A stretch of DNA of 64,000 bases from Imbricaverruca yamaguchii (lineage: Eukaryota; Arthropoda; Thecostraca; Neoverrucidae), in the NCBI GenBank assembly GCA_034440575.1, contig JAOTOL010001074.1:147501-211500 (forward strand), read 5' to 3'. Each line of letters begins with the position of its first letter. Position 1 is the stretch's first letter. The notes beneath the pieces are model-generated. The model ran no database searches. It was not told where the DNA came from and saw only the letters and a program-made list of their open reading frames with translations. Positions 23,391-33,115 of the stretch are shown one piece after another. Both the position numbers and the translations under genes were made by a program.

Positions 23391-23764
23391 GCTAACCTCA
23401 GTCTCCACTCTATATGTGGCGGCGTAACTCGCTTTAACTCACCTCAGTCTCCACTCCATATATAGCGGCGTAACTCGTTTTAGCTAACCTTAGTCTCCAC
23501 TCCACATGTGGCGGCGTAACTCGCTTCAGCTCACCTCAGTCTCCACTCCACATGTCGCGGCGTAACTCGCTTCAGCTCACCTCAGTCTCCACTCCACATG
23601 TCGCGGCGTAACTCGCTTCAGCTCACCTCAGTCTCCACTCCACATGTCGCGGCGTAACTCGCTTCAGCTCACCTCAGTCTCCACTCCACATGTCGCGGCG
23701 TAACTCGCTTCAGCTCACCTCAGTCTCCACTCCACATGTGGCGGCGTAACTCGCTTCAGCTCAC
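23391..23764 (-). repeat. 46-bp minisatellite containing the TK exon 4 donor
   Basis: About eight units next to exon 4. On the minus strand each reads GGAGTGGAGACTGAG|GTGAGC, reproducing the last 15 bases of exon 4 and its donor, then TGAAGCGAGTTACGCCGC and a CACATGT spacer. The units furthest from the exon are diverged, and beyond them the array continues as the 35-bp donor-less form. Confidence 0.93.
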
Positions 23765-23884
23765 CTCAGTCTCCACTCCTCTCCGTTTGGTGTAGCTGGC
23801 CGCGCGAAAACACTCCATACAGACGGCGTTCAGCTTCACCACGCTCTCGGCCAACGGCACCAGTCGCAGGATGTCTCCGAACGC
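23765..23884 (-). CDS. Thymidine kinase exon 4 (lasso and first zinc cysteines)
   Basis: Encodes exactly 40 codons in phase 0 between CACGCAG and ACTGAG|GTGAGC. The peptide [20 protein letters not shown] followed by [20 protein letters not shown] is a close match to TK1. [10 protein letters not shown] is a conserved structural motif, CMEC carries the first zinc-cysteine pair, and FRAASYTKR precedes the substrate loop. The donor is at the edge of the 46-bp array. A partial copy of this exon with its acceptor lies just upstream at 23,924-23,989. Confidence 0.95.
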
Positions 23885-24027
23885 CTGCGTGACGCAATAA
23901 TGACGTCACCTCGGGGTACAGCCACAGACGGCGTTCAGCTTCACCACGCTCTCGGCCAACGGCACCAGGCGCAGGATGTCTCCGAACGCCTGCGTTACGC
24001 AATCATGACGTCACATCGGCATACAGT
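23819..24027 (-). repeat. 105-bp tandem duplication copying the 5' part of TK exon 4 and its acceptor
   Basis: 23,819-23,923 and 23,924-24,027 are near-identical. The second copy holds an acceptor (ACGCAG|GCGTTCGGAG) and the first 66 bases of exon 4 (23,924-23,989), then runs into intron-like sequence. It has no donor of its own at the corresponding place, so it is a truncated decoy exon upstream of the true one. Confidence 0.88.
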
Positions 24028-25190
24028 GGTGGTGGTGGATTGGAGTTTAGGGGCGCGTCGACATCAAGGGTCATTTTGCGCCCATAACTGGAATGTAATC
24101 GATCTACGGTGCTGCTATCATAGCTCACTATCATCTTCACGGATGGGGGTATATCACGTCAAAGCGAGCTTGTCGAATGAACATAAAAATATTCCCAGAC
24201 GCTACGGCCTGAGAGTCGTTCCCTATAAGCATACGTAAAGAAAAGTCGGTGTTCAACCGTCCTAAAATCTGGCGTCGTAGAGGTTCTAGCAGTGTACAGC
24301 CAACTAAAACATGGTACACGGTAAGCGGGTTAGAACAGCGCGGACATACGGGACGGTCATTACCGGTCAACATATAACTATGTGTTGCAAAGGTATGGCC
24401 TATTCTCAATCGACAGAGTATTACTTCTTCCCGACGTTTGCTTCGGTGAGAGGATAGCCATTTTCCTAGTGTCGGTTTTAAAACCTTGAGCTTACTACAC
24501 TTTGAATTCCAGGATCGTTGCCATTCTGAATGTATACTTGACAATATAGTAGGGTATATATCTCTTGGAGGGAGCCGTAGATGGACCACACAGCCATTGC
24601 TAATGGCGTGCTTGGCGGTTATGTCAGCAGCTTCGTTTCCGGCGAGTCCAACATGGCTAGGAATCCAGCAAAACACTAAAAATCTTCCCGATGTCATGCA
24701 GGGACTTTACTACTTTGATAATCCTCCGAACAAGTCGGTTATCCTGGTTAAAGATGTTCAGTGCCTGGAGACTGCTCAGAGAGTCTGTGAAAATCACGTA
24801 CTTCGTGGACCGGTCTTTCTGTATAAAATAGAGGGCCTGTAGAATGGCATACAGTTCGGCAGTAAAAATCGAGGTTTGCATCGGTAAACAAAAAGATCGA
24901 ACACTTTGTCGACTTACGTAAGCACACCCGACACCAGAAACTGACTTTGAGCCGTCCGTGTAAATACGCGAAAAGTCGTTATATTCGTGTATTTTTTCCA
25001 ATGCTAGCGTTCGGAGTTCCTCCGGGTTTACCTGCCCTTTCCTTGAGCAGGTTAGTGTCATGCCAGTTTTCACTGGGACATCGGCATACAGCCGCAGGCG
25101 GCTTCGGCAACTACATGGCCTGTCAGAGCACGTGCCCAGTGCACTCACGGCACCGTGGGCGGCAGTGGACGTCACCATCCGCAACGTGTC
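24025..25190 (-). pseudogene. Non-LTR retrotransposon fragment with RNase H domain, in TK intron 3
   Basis: Two minus-strand frames (25,184-24,657 and 24,697-24,137) join across one frameshift near 24,680. The first carries RNase H motifs IYTDGSKS, FTAELYAILQAL and VIFTDSLSSLQAL. The second continues with CWIPSHVGLAGNEAADITAK, giving the D-E-D-D catalytic set. A cysteine motif, CPRCSNPLTVYHVLVGC, typical of I/Jockey-like ORF2 C-termini follows. The reverse transcriptase part is missing (5' truncation). The 3' end has the GGGCGC...GCGCCC hairpin and a CTAAACTCCAATCCACC tail. Confidence 0.85.
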
Positions 25191-25668
25191 CGGCGAGGGT
25201 TCTCAGCCGGACCTTCGATAACGAACGCACCACGCGTGCGTACAGAAATGCCTGCTCGTGTGTCAGTGGCGGATCCACGGGGAACTGGCGGCATGCGGCC
25301 CTCCCCACAGATGGAGATGTGGCAGCCCTTCGAATGGAAGAAGGCGCCCGTTCAGGATGACAGTGCACCCCCTCCCCCCCCCCACACACACACACGTTCA
25401 ACTAGTTCTTTAGCCGATTGCGCCCCTCAGAGTTGAAGTTGTCCTCCAGAAGAAAAAAAAGTTCCCGGATCAAGACTCCTGTTTCCGCCTCTGACTTGCA
25501 CATACCCACATCACGTTCGAGAAGAATTACCGATGCATCTATCGACCAATGCCATCATCTATCGGATGGATGAGTATCTATCGATACTCACCCCTCCGAC
25601 CAGTGATGTGACGTCACAGTCGGGCGTCATGACGTCACAGCGGCTGTGCGACGACTCCTGGCACTCAC
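25191..25668. other. TK intron 3, unique part
   Basis: No exon was recognised between the LINE fragment and exon 3. It contains a C/CA-rich tract at 25,370-25,395 and a GACGTCA-rich stretch near 25,610-25,640 close to the exon 3 donor. Open frames on both strands lack recognisable domains. Confidence 0.5.
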
Positions 25669-25758
25669 CTGGCGCTGAAATGTGGCGTCCAGCGCGGCCA
25701 CCACCACGATCTTTCCCAGGTTGGCCATCTCCTCGGCGAACGGCACACAGTCGGGAAA
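25669..25758 (-). CDS. Thymidine kinase exon 3
   Basis: Encodes exactly 30 codons in phase 0 between GCCGGCCAG and CGCCAG|GTGAGT. The peptide FPDCVPFAEEMANLGKIVVV followed by AALDATFQRQ matches the TK1 segment after the DEGQF motif, with the AALDxTFQR strand that contacts thymidine. The acceptor lies only about 20-40 bp from the edge of a large TGT-rich array in intron 2. Confidence 0.95.
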
Positions 25759-25777
25759 CTGGCCGGCAGACGGACAC

Positions 25778-27225
25778 AGCTGACCAACACAACACAACAC
25801 AACAGCTGACCAACACCGACAACGCAACAGCTGACCAACACAACACAACACAACAGCTGACCAACACTACACAACACAACAGCTGACCAACACAACACAA
25901 CAGCTGACCAACACAACACAACAGCCGACTAACACTAACAACACAACAGCTGACCAACACTACACTACACAACAGCTGACCAACACTAACAACAGCTGAC
26001 CAACACTACACAACAGCTGACCAACACTACACAACAGCTGACCAACACAACACAACACAACAGCTGACCAACACAACACAACACAACATCTGACCAACAC
26101 TACACAACACAACAGCTGACCTACACAACACAACAGCTGACCAACACTGGCAACACAACAGCTGACCAACACTACACAACAGCTGACCAACACTGGCAAC
26201 ACAACAGCTGACCAACACTACACGAGACAACAGCTGACCAACACTGACAACACAACAGCTGACCAACACTACACAGCACAACAGCTGACCAACACCGACA
26301 ACACAACAGCTGACCAACACTACACAACACAACAGCTGACCAACACTGGAAACACAACAGCTGACCAACACAACAAAACAGCTGACCAACACTGACAACA
26401 CAACAGCTGACCATCACAACACAACAGCTGACCAACACTACACAACACAACAGCTGACCAACACTGACAACACAACAGCTGACAAACTCCGACAACACAA
26501 CAGCTGACCAACACTGGCAACACAACAGCTGACCAACACTACACAACACAACAGCTGACCAACACTAACAACAGCTGACCAACACTGCACAACAGCTGAC
26601 CAACACAACACAACAGCTGGCCAACACTGGCAACAGCTGCCCAACACTGACAACAGCTGTCCAACACTGACAACAGCTGCCCAACACTGACAATAGCTGA
26701 CCAACACAACACAACAGCTGACCAACACTACACAACACAACAGCTGACCAACACTGGCAACAGCTGTCCAACACTGACAACAGCTGTCCAACACTACACA
26801 ACAGCTGACCAACACTGACAACAGCTGTCCAACACTGACAACAGCTGTCCAACACTAACAACAGCTGCCCAACACTGGCAACAGCTGACCAACACTGGCA
26901 ACAGCTGACCAACACAACACAACAGCTGACCAACACCGACAACACAACAGCTGACCAACACCACGCAACAGCTGCCCAACACTGGCAACAGCTGACCAAC
27001 ACTGGCAACAGCTGACCAACACAACACAACAGCTGACCAACACCGACAACACAACAGCTGACCAACACCACACAACAGCTGCCCAACACAACACAACAGC
27101 TGACCAATACTACACAACAGCTGCCCAACACTACACAACAGCTGACCAACACTGACAACACAACAGATGACCGACACTGATAACACAAGAGCTGACCAAC
27201 ACTACACAACAGCTGATGCCGATCG
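25778..27225. repeat. AACACAACAGCTGACC minisatellite in TK intron 2
   Basis: Irregular tandem repeat with units of about 14-28 bp built from ACAGCTGACCAACAC plus variable ACAAC, TACAC or TGGCA blocks. On the transcribed strand this is GTGTTGGTCAGCTGTTGT, a T/G-rich sequence running almost up to the exon 3 acceptor. Cysteine- and valine-rich minus-strand frames (up to 245 codons) are repeat translation. Confidence 0.95.
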
Positions 27226-27229
27226 ACAG

Positions 27230-27860
27230 CAGCCAAACAGCCAGCTGTCCGCAGGCACCACTGCACGTCCTGTGGTAAAGGCACACCGATACATACTTCC
27301 ACGCATCTACCAGTTACCTTGCACCTGACAACAAAACAAATATCCGCATTGCACTCTGTGTAATGACCACGTCTCCCATCACTTCGTTACAAACCGCATC
27401 AGGAATTTCGCCATTAGCTCTCCGAAGAATTGAACAAACACTTACATGCCGCAAAAATCAATTTAGAGAACACCACCCCACACACGCATTTTTACACATT
27501 CTCCCAAATCTACACCATGACTATTTAGGTCCCGCTGAAAAGCGAGCCGGCCTCGCCATAACTTCACGCATCAAAACATTTTATACACAATTGCAATACA
27601 ATATTCCACACCTTGCTGCTCTCCCTCCACCAACTATACCACCATCGTGGCAGATGACCGAACGACATTTTTTTTTACATCTCACCACCACTCCAAAATC
27701 ACAGCTTTGTCCAGAATACTTCAACCAAAAATTCCACCAGTTTCGTTCTCGTTATCGCCATGCTCCTTTTGTTTTCACCGATGGATCTCAAGACGCAAAT
27801 TACACGGGGAAATGCCATTGCTTCAGGTGCACACACAAAACAAACCAAATTTGAGTCGAA
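27230..27860 (+). pseudogene. Non-LTR retrotransposon fragment in TK intron 2
   Basis: A 163-codon plus-strand frame (27,363-27,854) contains PAEKRAGLAITSRIKTFYTQ and ends near FVFTDGSQDANYTGK, resembling the ORF2 linker between reverse transcriptase and RNase H and the first RNase H motif. Upstream sequence (VVKAHRYILPRIYQLP) fits the same protein through a stop. Both ends are missing, so it is a dead fragment. It lies antisense to TK. Confidence 0.65.
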
Positions 27861-28208
27861 TGGACGAAACCCAGTTTGAGTCGGTGCACTGAAATATAAA
27901 GCCATTGTTTAGCGCAGCGAAAATTTGAAACATTTCGGTGCAAAACCAACCAATCGATGCATTTTCAGATATTATACGCCATGCTGGTACTGACACTGGC
28001 ATGAAGCAAAAGCACCACTCATGGGTGGAAGGTCACTCCCGCTCCCAGCTGTAATGTCCCGTTCAGGTTGCGTACGATCTTTCGTACTTCAACACAGAAG
28101 GGAGGCAGTGGGAACTTACCCCCGGCGAGCTCGGCCAAGAGTAGGACACCAACACCGTCGCTACCCGGACATCATCCATCGAGACTGGAAAACCACGTGA
28201 CATTGTGA

Positions 28209-28466
28209 CAGGGTTAAAATAATGGTCTTTCGTCAGGTGTGAGATGTTCAAAAGAGCAAAGTAGGATGTCGAATTTTGACACCGAATTAGTGTCATTTTA
28301 AATGTTTTTGATGCCTCAGGCTCAAATTCGAGCTGATAGTGTAGGCACTTCGAGCTGATGGTGTGGATTCCAAGGAGCAGGATGTCGACACTTTTTGGAG
28401 AAGGATGTCGATCGAGCTTTCAGAAAGTGATATATTCCACCCTATTTCACGAATATTTTATCACTA
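28209..28466 (+). mobile_element. hAT-like MITE, copy 2 (short)
   Basis: 258 bp from CAGGGTTAAAATAATGG to GAATATTTTATCACTA, with flanks CATTGTGA and CCCTGTGA (six of eight identical). Same family as the copies at 1,260, 33,451, 42,228, 45,122, 53,257 and 59,108, with an internal deletion. Located in TK intron 2. Confidence 0.8.
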
Positions 28467-28522
28467 CCCTGTGAACACACCACCTCCAGACATTCTCCCA
28501 CTCCCCGCAGATGGACACTCAC

Positions 28523-28652
28523 GAACTGGCCCTCGTCGATGCCGATGACCGAGTAGTGGGAGGCGGCGATGGTGGTGAGGGGTGCCAGGCTGGTGGCGGA
28601 GACGGCCGCCAGCGTCTGCCGGTCGTGGGTGGAGATGTCCGTCTCGTCGTAC
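28523..28652 (-). CDS. Thymidine kinase exon 2 (DEGQF motif)
   Basis: 130 nt: one base completing the Arg codon from exon 1, then 43 codons. The acceptor is GGCGGTACAG and the donor is CAGTTC|GTGAGT. The peptide YDETDISTHDRQTLAAVSAT matches the flexible TK1 segment, and YSVIGIDEGQF contains the Walker B Asp and catalytic Glu (human D97/E98). Joined to exon 3 it reads DEGQF|FPDCV, as in TK1. The frame is unbroken. Confidence 0.95.
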
Positions 28653-28694
28653 CTGTACCGCCGAGGCACGTCACGCGTCAGGGCCACGGGGCTG

Positions 28695-28875
28695 GCGGGT
28701 GCCGGTACCAGAGGTGGTGGGTACCGGTGCCGGGGCTGGCGGTTAGCGGTACAGGAGCTGGTGGTACCGGTACAGGAGCTGGGGGTACTGGTACAGGAGC
28801 TGGCGGGTACCAGTACCAGAGGTGCTGGGTACCGGTACCGGTAGCTGGTGGTTAGCGGTACAGGAGCTGACAGTT
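28695..28875. repeat. Short GTACCGGTACAGGAGCTGG tandem repeat beside the TK exon 2 acceptor
   Basis: Seven or so irregular units of about 20-27 bp containing GGTACAGGAGCTGG or GGTACCAGAGGTG, starting about 45 bp upstream of the exon 2 acceptor (transcribed direction). The unit shares GGTAC with the acceptor region but is not a clear junction copy. Confidence 0.75.
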
Positions 28876-29065
28876 ACTGGCGGCCGGCGGAGCCAGAGGA
28901 GAGATCGCGCCTGCAGCACGCGTGAGCAGGAATGGCCCTGTGATCTAGCCAGAACATACGCCATTGGACATTGGTCTCGCAAACCGATAACTGTCGCCGC
29001 CCAGGGTTCATCATAGCCTGGGAGTATTTCAGGTATTCCGCTAAACCAGACACATCTCTAGTTAT

Positions 29066-29095
29066 TTGGGCTTTAGGGCGCATCGACCATGTTGA
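29066..29095 (-). mobile_element. LINE/SINE 3' tail fragment
   Basis: On the minus strand it reads GGTCGATGCGCCCTAAAGCC then CAAATAACT, the right arm of the LINE 3' hairpin and its tail as at 46,994-47,055. Confidence 0.55.
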
Positions 29096-29239
29096 TCTCG
29101 AAGTGAGGAGGAATGCCGTCAGGGCGCTTTCAGGAATCTCGTTCACCATCGACAAAAGCTAAGACAATGTTATACTGAGCGCAAAATGTCCAAGGCAGTC
29201 GACGCGCACTAAAGCACAAATCCACCACCACCAGTGTTC

Positions 29240-29297
29240 TAATAAAATCGGCAGCCGTTCGGTGTCGAACCGCGGACCTCCGGATCTCAGCTCGGGC
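29240..29297 (-). mobile_element. tRNA-like SINE head at the edge of the 110-bp array
   Basis: The minus strand contains GGCCGGTAGAGCGCCCGAGC then TGAGATCCGGAGGTCCGCGG and TTCGACACC, a plausible tRNA A-box region and an almost perfect B box (GGTTCGACACC). It lies directly downstream of the oldest exon-donor copy. Its GAGCTGAGATCC resembles GAGCTGATCC in TK exon 1, and that short similarity is where the 110-bp repeat units are joined. Confidence 0.7.
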
Positions 29298-32200
29298 GCT
29301 CTACCGGCCACGAGGCGCGCTCTCACCGTGTGTCGTTGGCGTACTTGATGATCAGGCAGCGGTGGTTGGAGACCTGGTAGCGCTTCAGCCGGCGGATCAG
29401 CTCGGACGCTCTACCGGCCAGGAGGCGCGCTCCCCGGTGGGGGGGAAAAAGGGGGTTGGCCGGCGCGCGGCTCCGCTCACCCCGGGCGCGCCTCACCGTG
29501 TGTCGTTGGCGTCTTTGATGGCGCGGTGGTGGAGACCTGTCTGCCGGCGGTCGCTCGACGCTCCCCGCCGTGTGTCGTTGGCGTACTTGATGATCAGGCA
29601 GCGGTGGTTGGAGACCTGGTAGCTTAGGCGGATCAGCTCGGACGCTCTACCGGCCACGAGGCGCGCTCTCACCGTGTGTCGTTGGCGTACTTGATGATCG
29701 GCAGCGGTGGTTGGAGACCTGGTAGCGCTTCAGCCGGCGGATCAGCTCGGACGCTCTACCGGCCAGGAGGCGCGCGCTCACCGTGTGTCGTTGGCGTACT
29801 TGTGATCAGGCAGCGGTGTTGGAACCTGGAGCGCTTCAGCCGGCGGATCAGCTCGGACGCTCTACCGGCCGGAGGCGCGCTCTCACCGTGTGTCGTTGGC
29901 GTACTTGATGATCAGGCAGCGGTGGTTGGAGACCTGGTAGCGCTTCGCCGGCGGATCAGCTCGGACGCTCTACCGGCCACGGCGCCTCCCTGTGTTGGCG
30001 TCTGACGATCGGAGCGGTGGTTGGAGACCTGGTAGCGCTTCGCCGGCGGATCAGCTCGGACGCTCTACCGGCCGGAGGCGCGCTCTCACCGTGTGTGTTG
30101 GCGTACTTGTGATCAGGCAGCGGTGGTTGGAGACCTGGTAGCGCTTCAGCCGGCGGATCAGCTCGGACGCTCTACCGGCCAGAGGGCGCGCTCACCGTGT
30201 GTCGTTGGCGTACTTGATGATCAGGCAGCGGTGGTTGGAGACCTGGTGCGCTTCAGCCGGCGGATCAGCTCGGACGCTCTACCGGCCAGAGGCGCGCTCT
30301 CACCGTGTGTCGTTGGCGTACTTGATGATCAGGCAGCGGTGGTTGGAGACCTGGTAGCGCTTCAGCCGGCGGATCGCTCGGACGCTCTACGGCCAGAGGC
30401 GGCCTCACCGTGTGTCGTTGGCGTACTTGACGATCAGGCAGCGGTGGTTGGAGACCTGGTAGCGCTTCAGCCGGCGGATCAGCTCGGAGTCTACCGGCCA
30501 GGAGGCGCTCACCGGTGTCGTTGGCGTACTTGATGATCAGGCAGCGGTGGTTGGAGACCTGGTAGCGCTTCAGCCGGCGGATCAGCTCGGACGCTCTACC
30601 GGCCAGGAGGCGCGCTCTCACCGTGTGTCGTTGGCGTACTTGATGATCAGGCAGCGGTGGTTGGAGACCTGGTAGCGCTTCAGCCGGCGGATCAGCTCGG
30701 ACGCTCTACCGGCCAGGAGGCGCGCTCTCACCGTGTGTCGTTGGCGTACTTGACGATCAGGCAGCGGTGGTTGGAGACCTGGTAGCGCTTCAGCCGGCGG
30801 ATGTCAGCTCGGACGCTCTACCGGCCAGGAGGCGCGTCTCACCGTGTGTCGTTGGCGTACTTGATGATCAGGCAGCGGTGGTTGGAGACCTGGTAGCGCT
30901 TCAGCCGGCGGATCAGCTCGGACGCTCTACCGGCCACGAGGCGCGCTCTCACCGTGTGTCGTTGGCGTACTTGATGATCAGGCAGCGGTGGTTGGAGACC
31001 TGGTAGCGCTTCAGCCGGCGGATCAGCTCGGACGCTCTACCGGCCAGGAGGCGCGCTACCGTGTGTCGTTGGCGTACTTGATGATCAGGAGCGGTGGTTG
31101 GAGACCTGGTAGCGCTTCAGCCGGCGGATCAGCTCGGACGCTCTACCGGCCAGGAGGCGCGTTCACCGTGTGTCGTTGGCGTACTTGATGATCAGGCAGC
31201 GGTGGTTGGAGACCTGGTAGCGCTTCAGCCGGCGGATCAGCTCGGACGCTCTACCGGCCAGGAGGCGCGTCTCACCGTGTGTCGTTGGCGTACTTGATGA
31301 TCAGGCAGCGGTGGTTGGAGACCTGGTAGCGCTTCAGCCGGCGGATCAGCTCGGACGCTCTACCGGCCAGGAGGCGCGCTCTCACCGTGTGTCGTTGGCG
31401 TACTTGATGATCAGGCAGCGGTGGTTGGAGACCTGGTAGCGCTTCAGCCGGCGGATCAGCTCGGACGCTCTACCGGCCAGGAGGCGCGCTCTCACCGTGT
31501 GTCGTTGGCGTACTTGATGATCAGGCAGCGGTGGTTGGAGACCTGGTAGCGCTTCAGCCGGCGGATCAGCTCGGACGCTCTACCGGCCAGGAGGCGCGCT
31601 CTCACCGTGTGTCGTTGGCGTACTTGATGATCAGGCAGCGGTGGTTGGAGACCTGGTAGCGCTTCAGCCGGCGGATCAGCTCGGACGCTCTACCGGCCAG
31701 GAGGCGCGCTCTCACCGTGTGTCGTTGGCGTACTTGATGATCAGGCAGCGGTGGTTGGAGACCTGGTAGCGCTTCAGCCGGCGGATCAGCTCGGACGCTC
31801 TACCGGCCAGGAGGCGCGCTCTCACCGTGTGTCGTTGGCGTACTTGATGATCAGGCAGCGGTGGTTGGAGACCTGGTAGCGCTTCAGCCGGCGGATCAGC
31901 TCGGACGCTCTACCGGCCAGGAGGCGCGCTCTCACCGTGTGTCGTTGGCGTACTTGATGATCAGGCAGCGGTGGTTGGAGACCTGGTAGCGCTTCAGCCG
32001 GCGGATCAGCTCGGACGCTCTACCGGCCAGGAGGCGCGCTCTCACCGTGTGTCGTTGGCGTACTTGATGATCAGGCAGCGGTGGTTGGAGACCTGGTAGC
32101 GCTTCAGCCGGCGGATCAGCTCGGACGCTCTACCGGCCAGGAGGCGCGCTCTCACCGTGTGTCGTTGGCGTACTTGATGATCAGGCAGCGGTGGTTGGAG

Positions 32201-32815
32201 ACCTGGTAGCGCTTCAGCCGGCGGATCAGCTCGGACGCTCTACCGGCCAGGAGGCGCGCTCTCACCGTGTGTCGTTGGCGTACTTGATGATCAGGCAGCG
32301 GTGGTTGGAGACCTGGTAGCGCTTCAGCCGGCGGATCAGCTCGGACGCTCTACCGGCCAGGAGGCGCGCTCTCACCGTGTGTCGTTGGCGTACTTGATGA
32401 TCAGGCAGCGGTGGTTGGAGACCTGGTAGCGCTTCAGCCGGCGGATCAGCTCGGACGCTCTACCGGCCAGGAGGCGCGCTCTCACCGTGTGTCGTTGGCG
32501 TACTTGATGATCAGGCAGCGGTGGTTGGAGACCTGGTAGCGCTTCAGCCGGCGGATCAGCTCGGACGCTCTACCGGCCAGGAGGCGCGCTCTCACCGTGT
32601 GTCGTTGGCGTACTTGATGATCAGGCAGCGGTGGTTGGAGACCTGGTAGCGCTTCAGCCGGCGGATCAGCTCGGACGCTCTACCGGCCAGGAGGCGCGCT
32701 CTCACCGTGTGTCGTTGGCGTACTTGATGATCAGGCAGCGGTGGTTGGAGACCTGGTAGCGCTTCAGCCGGCGGATCAGCTCGGACGCTCTACCGGCCAG
32801 GAGGCGCGCTCTCAC
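29298..32815 (-). repeat. 110-bp exon-donor minisatellite in TK intron 1
   Basis: About 32 tandem units. Read on the minus strand, each unit is the last 77 bases of TK exon 1 (encoding ELIRRLKRYQVSNHRCLIIK and YANDTR), the donor ACACG|GTGAGA, and 33 bases of intron ending CCGGTAGAGCGTCC, then the next exon copy. Units from about 30,850 to the functional exon are almost identical at exactly 110 bp. Those at 29,300-30,500 carry many deletions and changes. Reading through any donor meets TGA at once (ACA CGG TGA), so only the first donor gives a functional protein. Confidence 0.96.
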
Positions 32816-32928
32816 CGTGTGTCGTTGGCGTACTTGATGATCAGGCAGCGGTGGTTGGAGACCTGGTAGCGCTTCAGCCGGCGGATCAGCTCCGTGGTCT
32901 TGCCGCTGAACATGGGCCCGAAAATCAC
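32816..32928 (-). CDS. Thymidine kinase exon 1 as visible (P-loop)
   Basis: 113 nt giving 37 codons plus two bases, starting after TGTGCGACAG. VIFGPMFSGKTTELIRRLKR carries the Walker A P-loop (GPMFSGKTT) that binds the ATP phosphates in TK1-type thymidine kinases, the cytosolic salvage enzymes that make dTMP. LIIKYANDTR continues the TK1 match. In vertebrates about 20 residues precede VILGPMF; no start-codon exon for them was recognised upstream, so the N-terminus is missing from this annotation. The donor is the first of about 32 tandem copies. Confidence 0.95.
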
Positions 32929-32962
32929 CTGTCGCACAGCCGCCGTCAGCCAGACACAGTGT

Positions 32963-33115
32963 GGGGGCCGCGGTGGCTCAGTAGGTAGAGCGTCGGGTCC
33001 TTGATCGCAAGATCGTGTGCTCGAATCTCACAACCGACGGTGTTACAGAGTTCACACGTGACTAATCGGCGTGAGAAGTTGGCGACGTTACATGACCTAG
33101 CGGTTGAATGCGTCG
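32963..33115 (+). mobile_element. tRNA-derived SINE, family B
   Basis: Begins GGGGGCCGCGGTGGCTCAGT, has a B-box-like GTGCTCGAATCTC, then the shared core CGGCGTGAGAAGTTGGCGAC and GCGTCGTAAA. It lies 35 bp upstream (transcribed direction) of the TK exon 1 acceptor, antisense to TK. Same family as 17,828-17,955. Confidence 0.8.

Noticed and set aside
23766..24002. A 78-codon minus-strand frame ([16 protein letters not shown])
   Set aside because: Out-of-frame reading of TK exon 4 and its partial duplicate.
25559..27302. Minus-strand frames of VGQLLCC-type repeats (up to 245 codons)
   Set aside because: Translation of the AACAGCTGACC minisatellite in TK intron 2.
27240..27860. A host gene suggested by the 163-codon frame
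   Set aside because: The TDGS motif and context fit a retrotransposon ORF2 fragment better.
29362..31297. Plus-strand frames of VGDLVALQPADQLGRS-type repeats
   Set aside because: Antisense reading of the 110-bp TK exon array.
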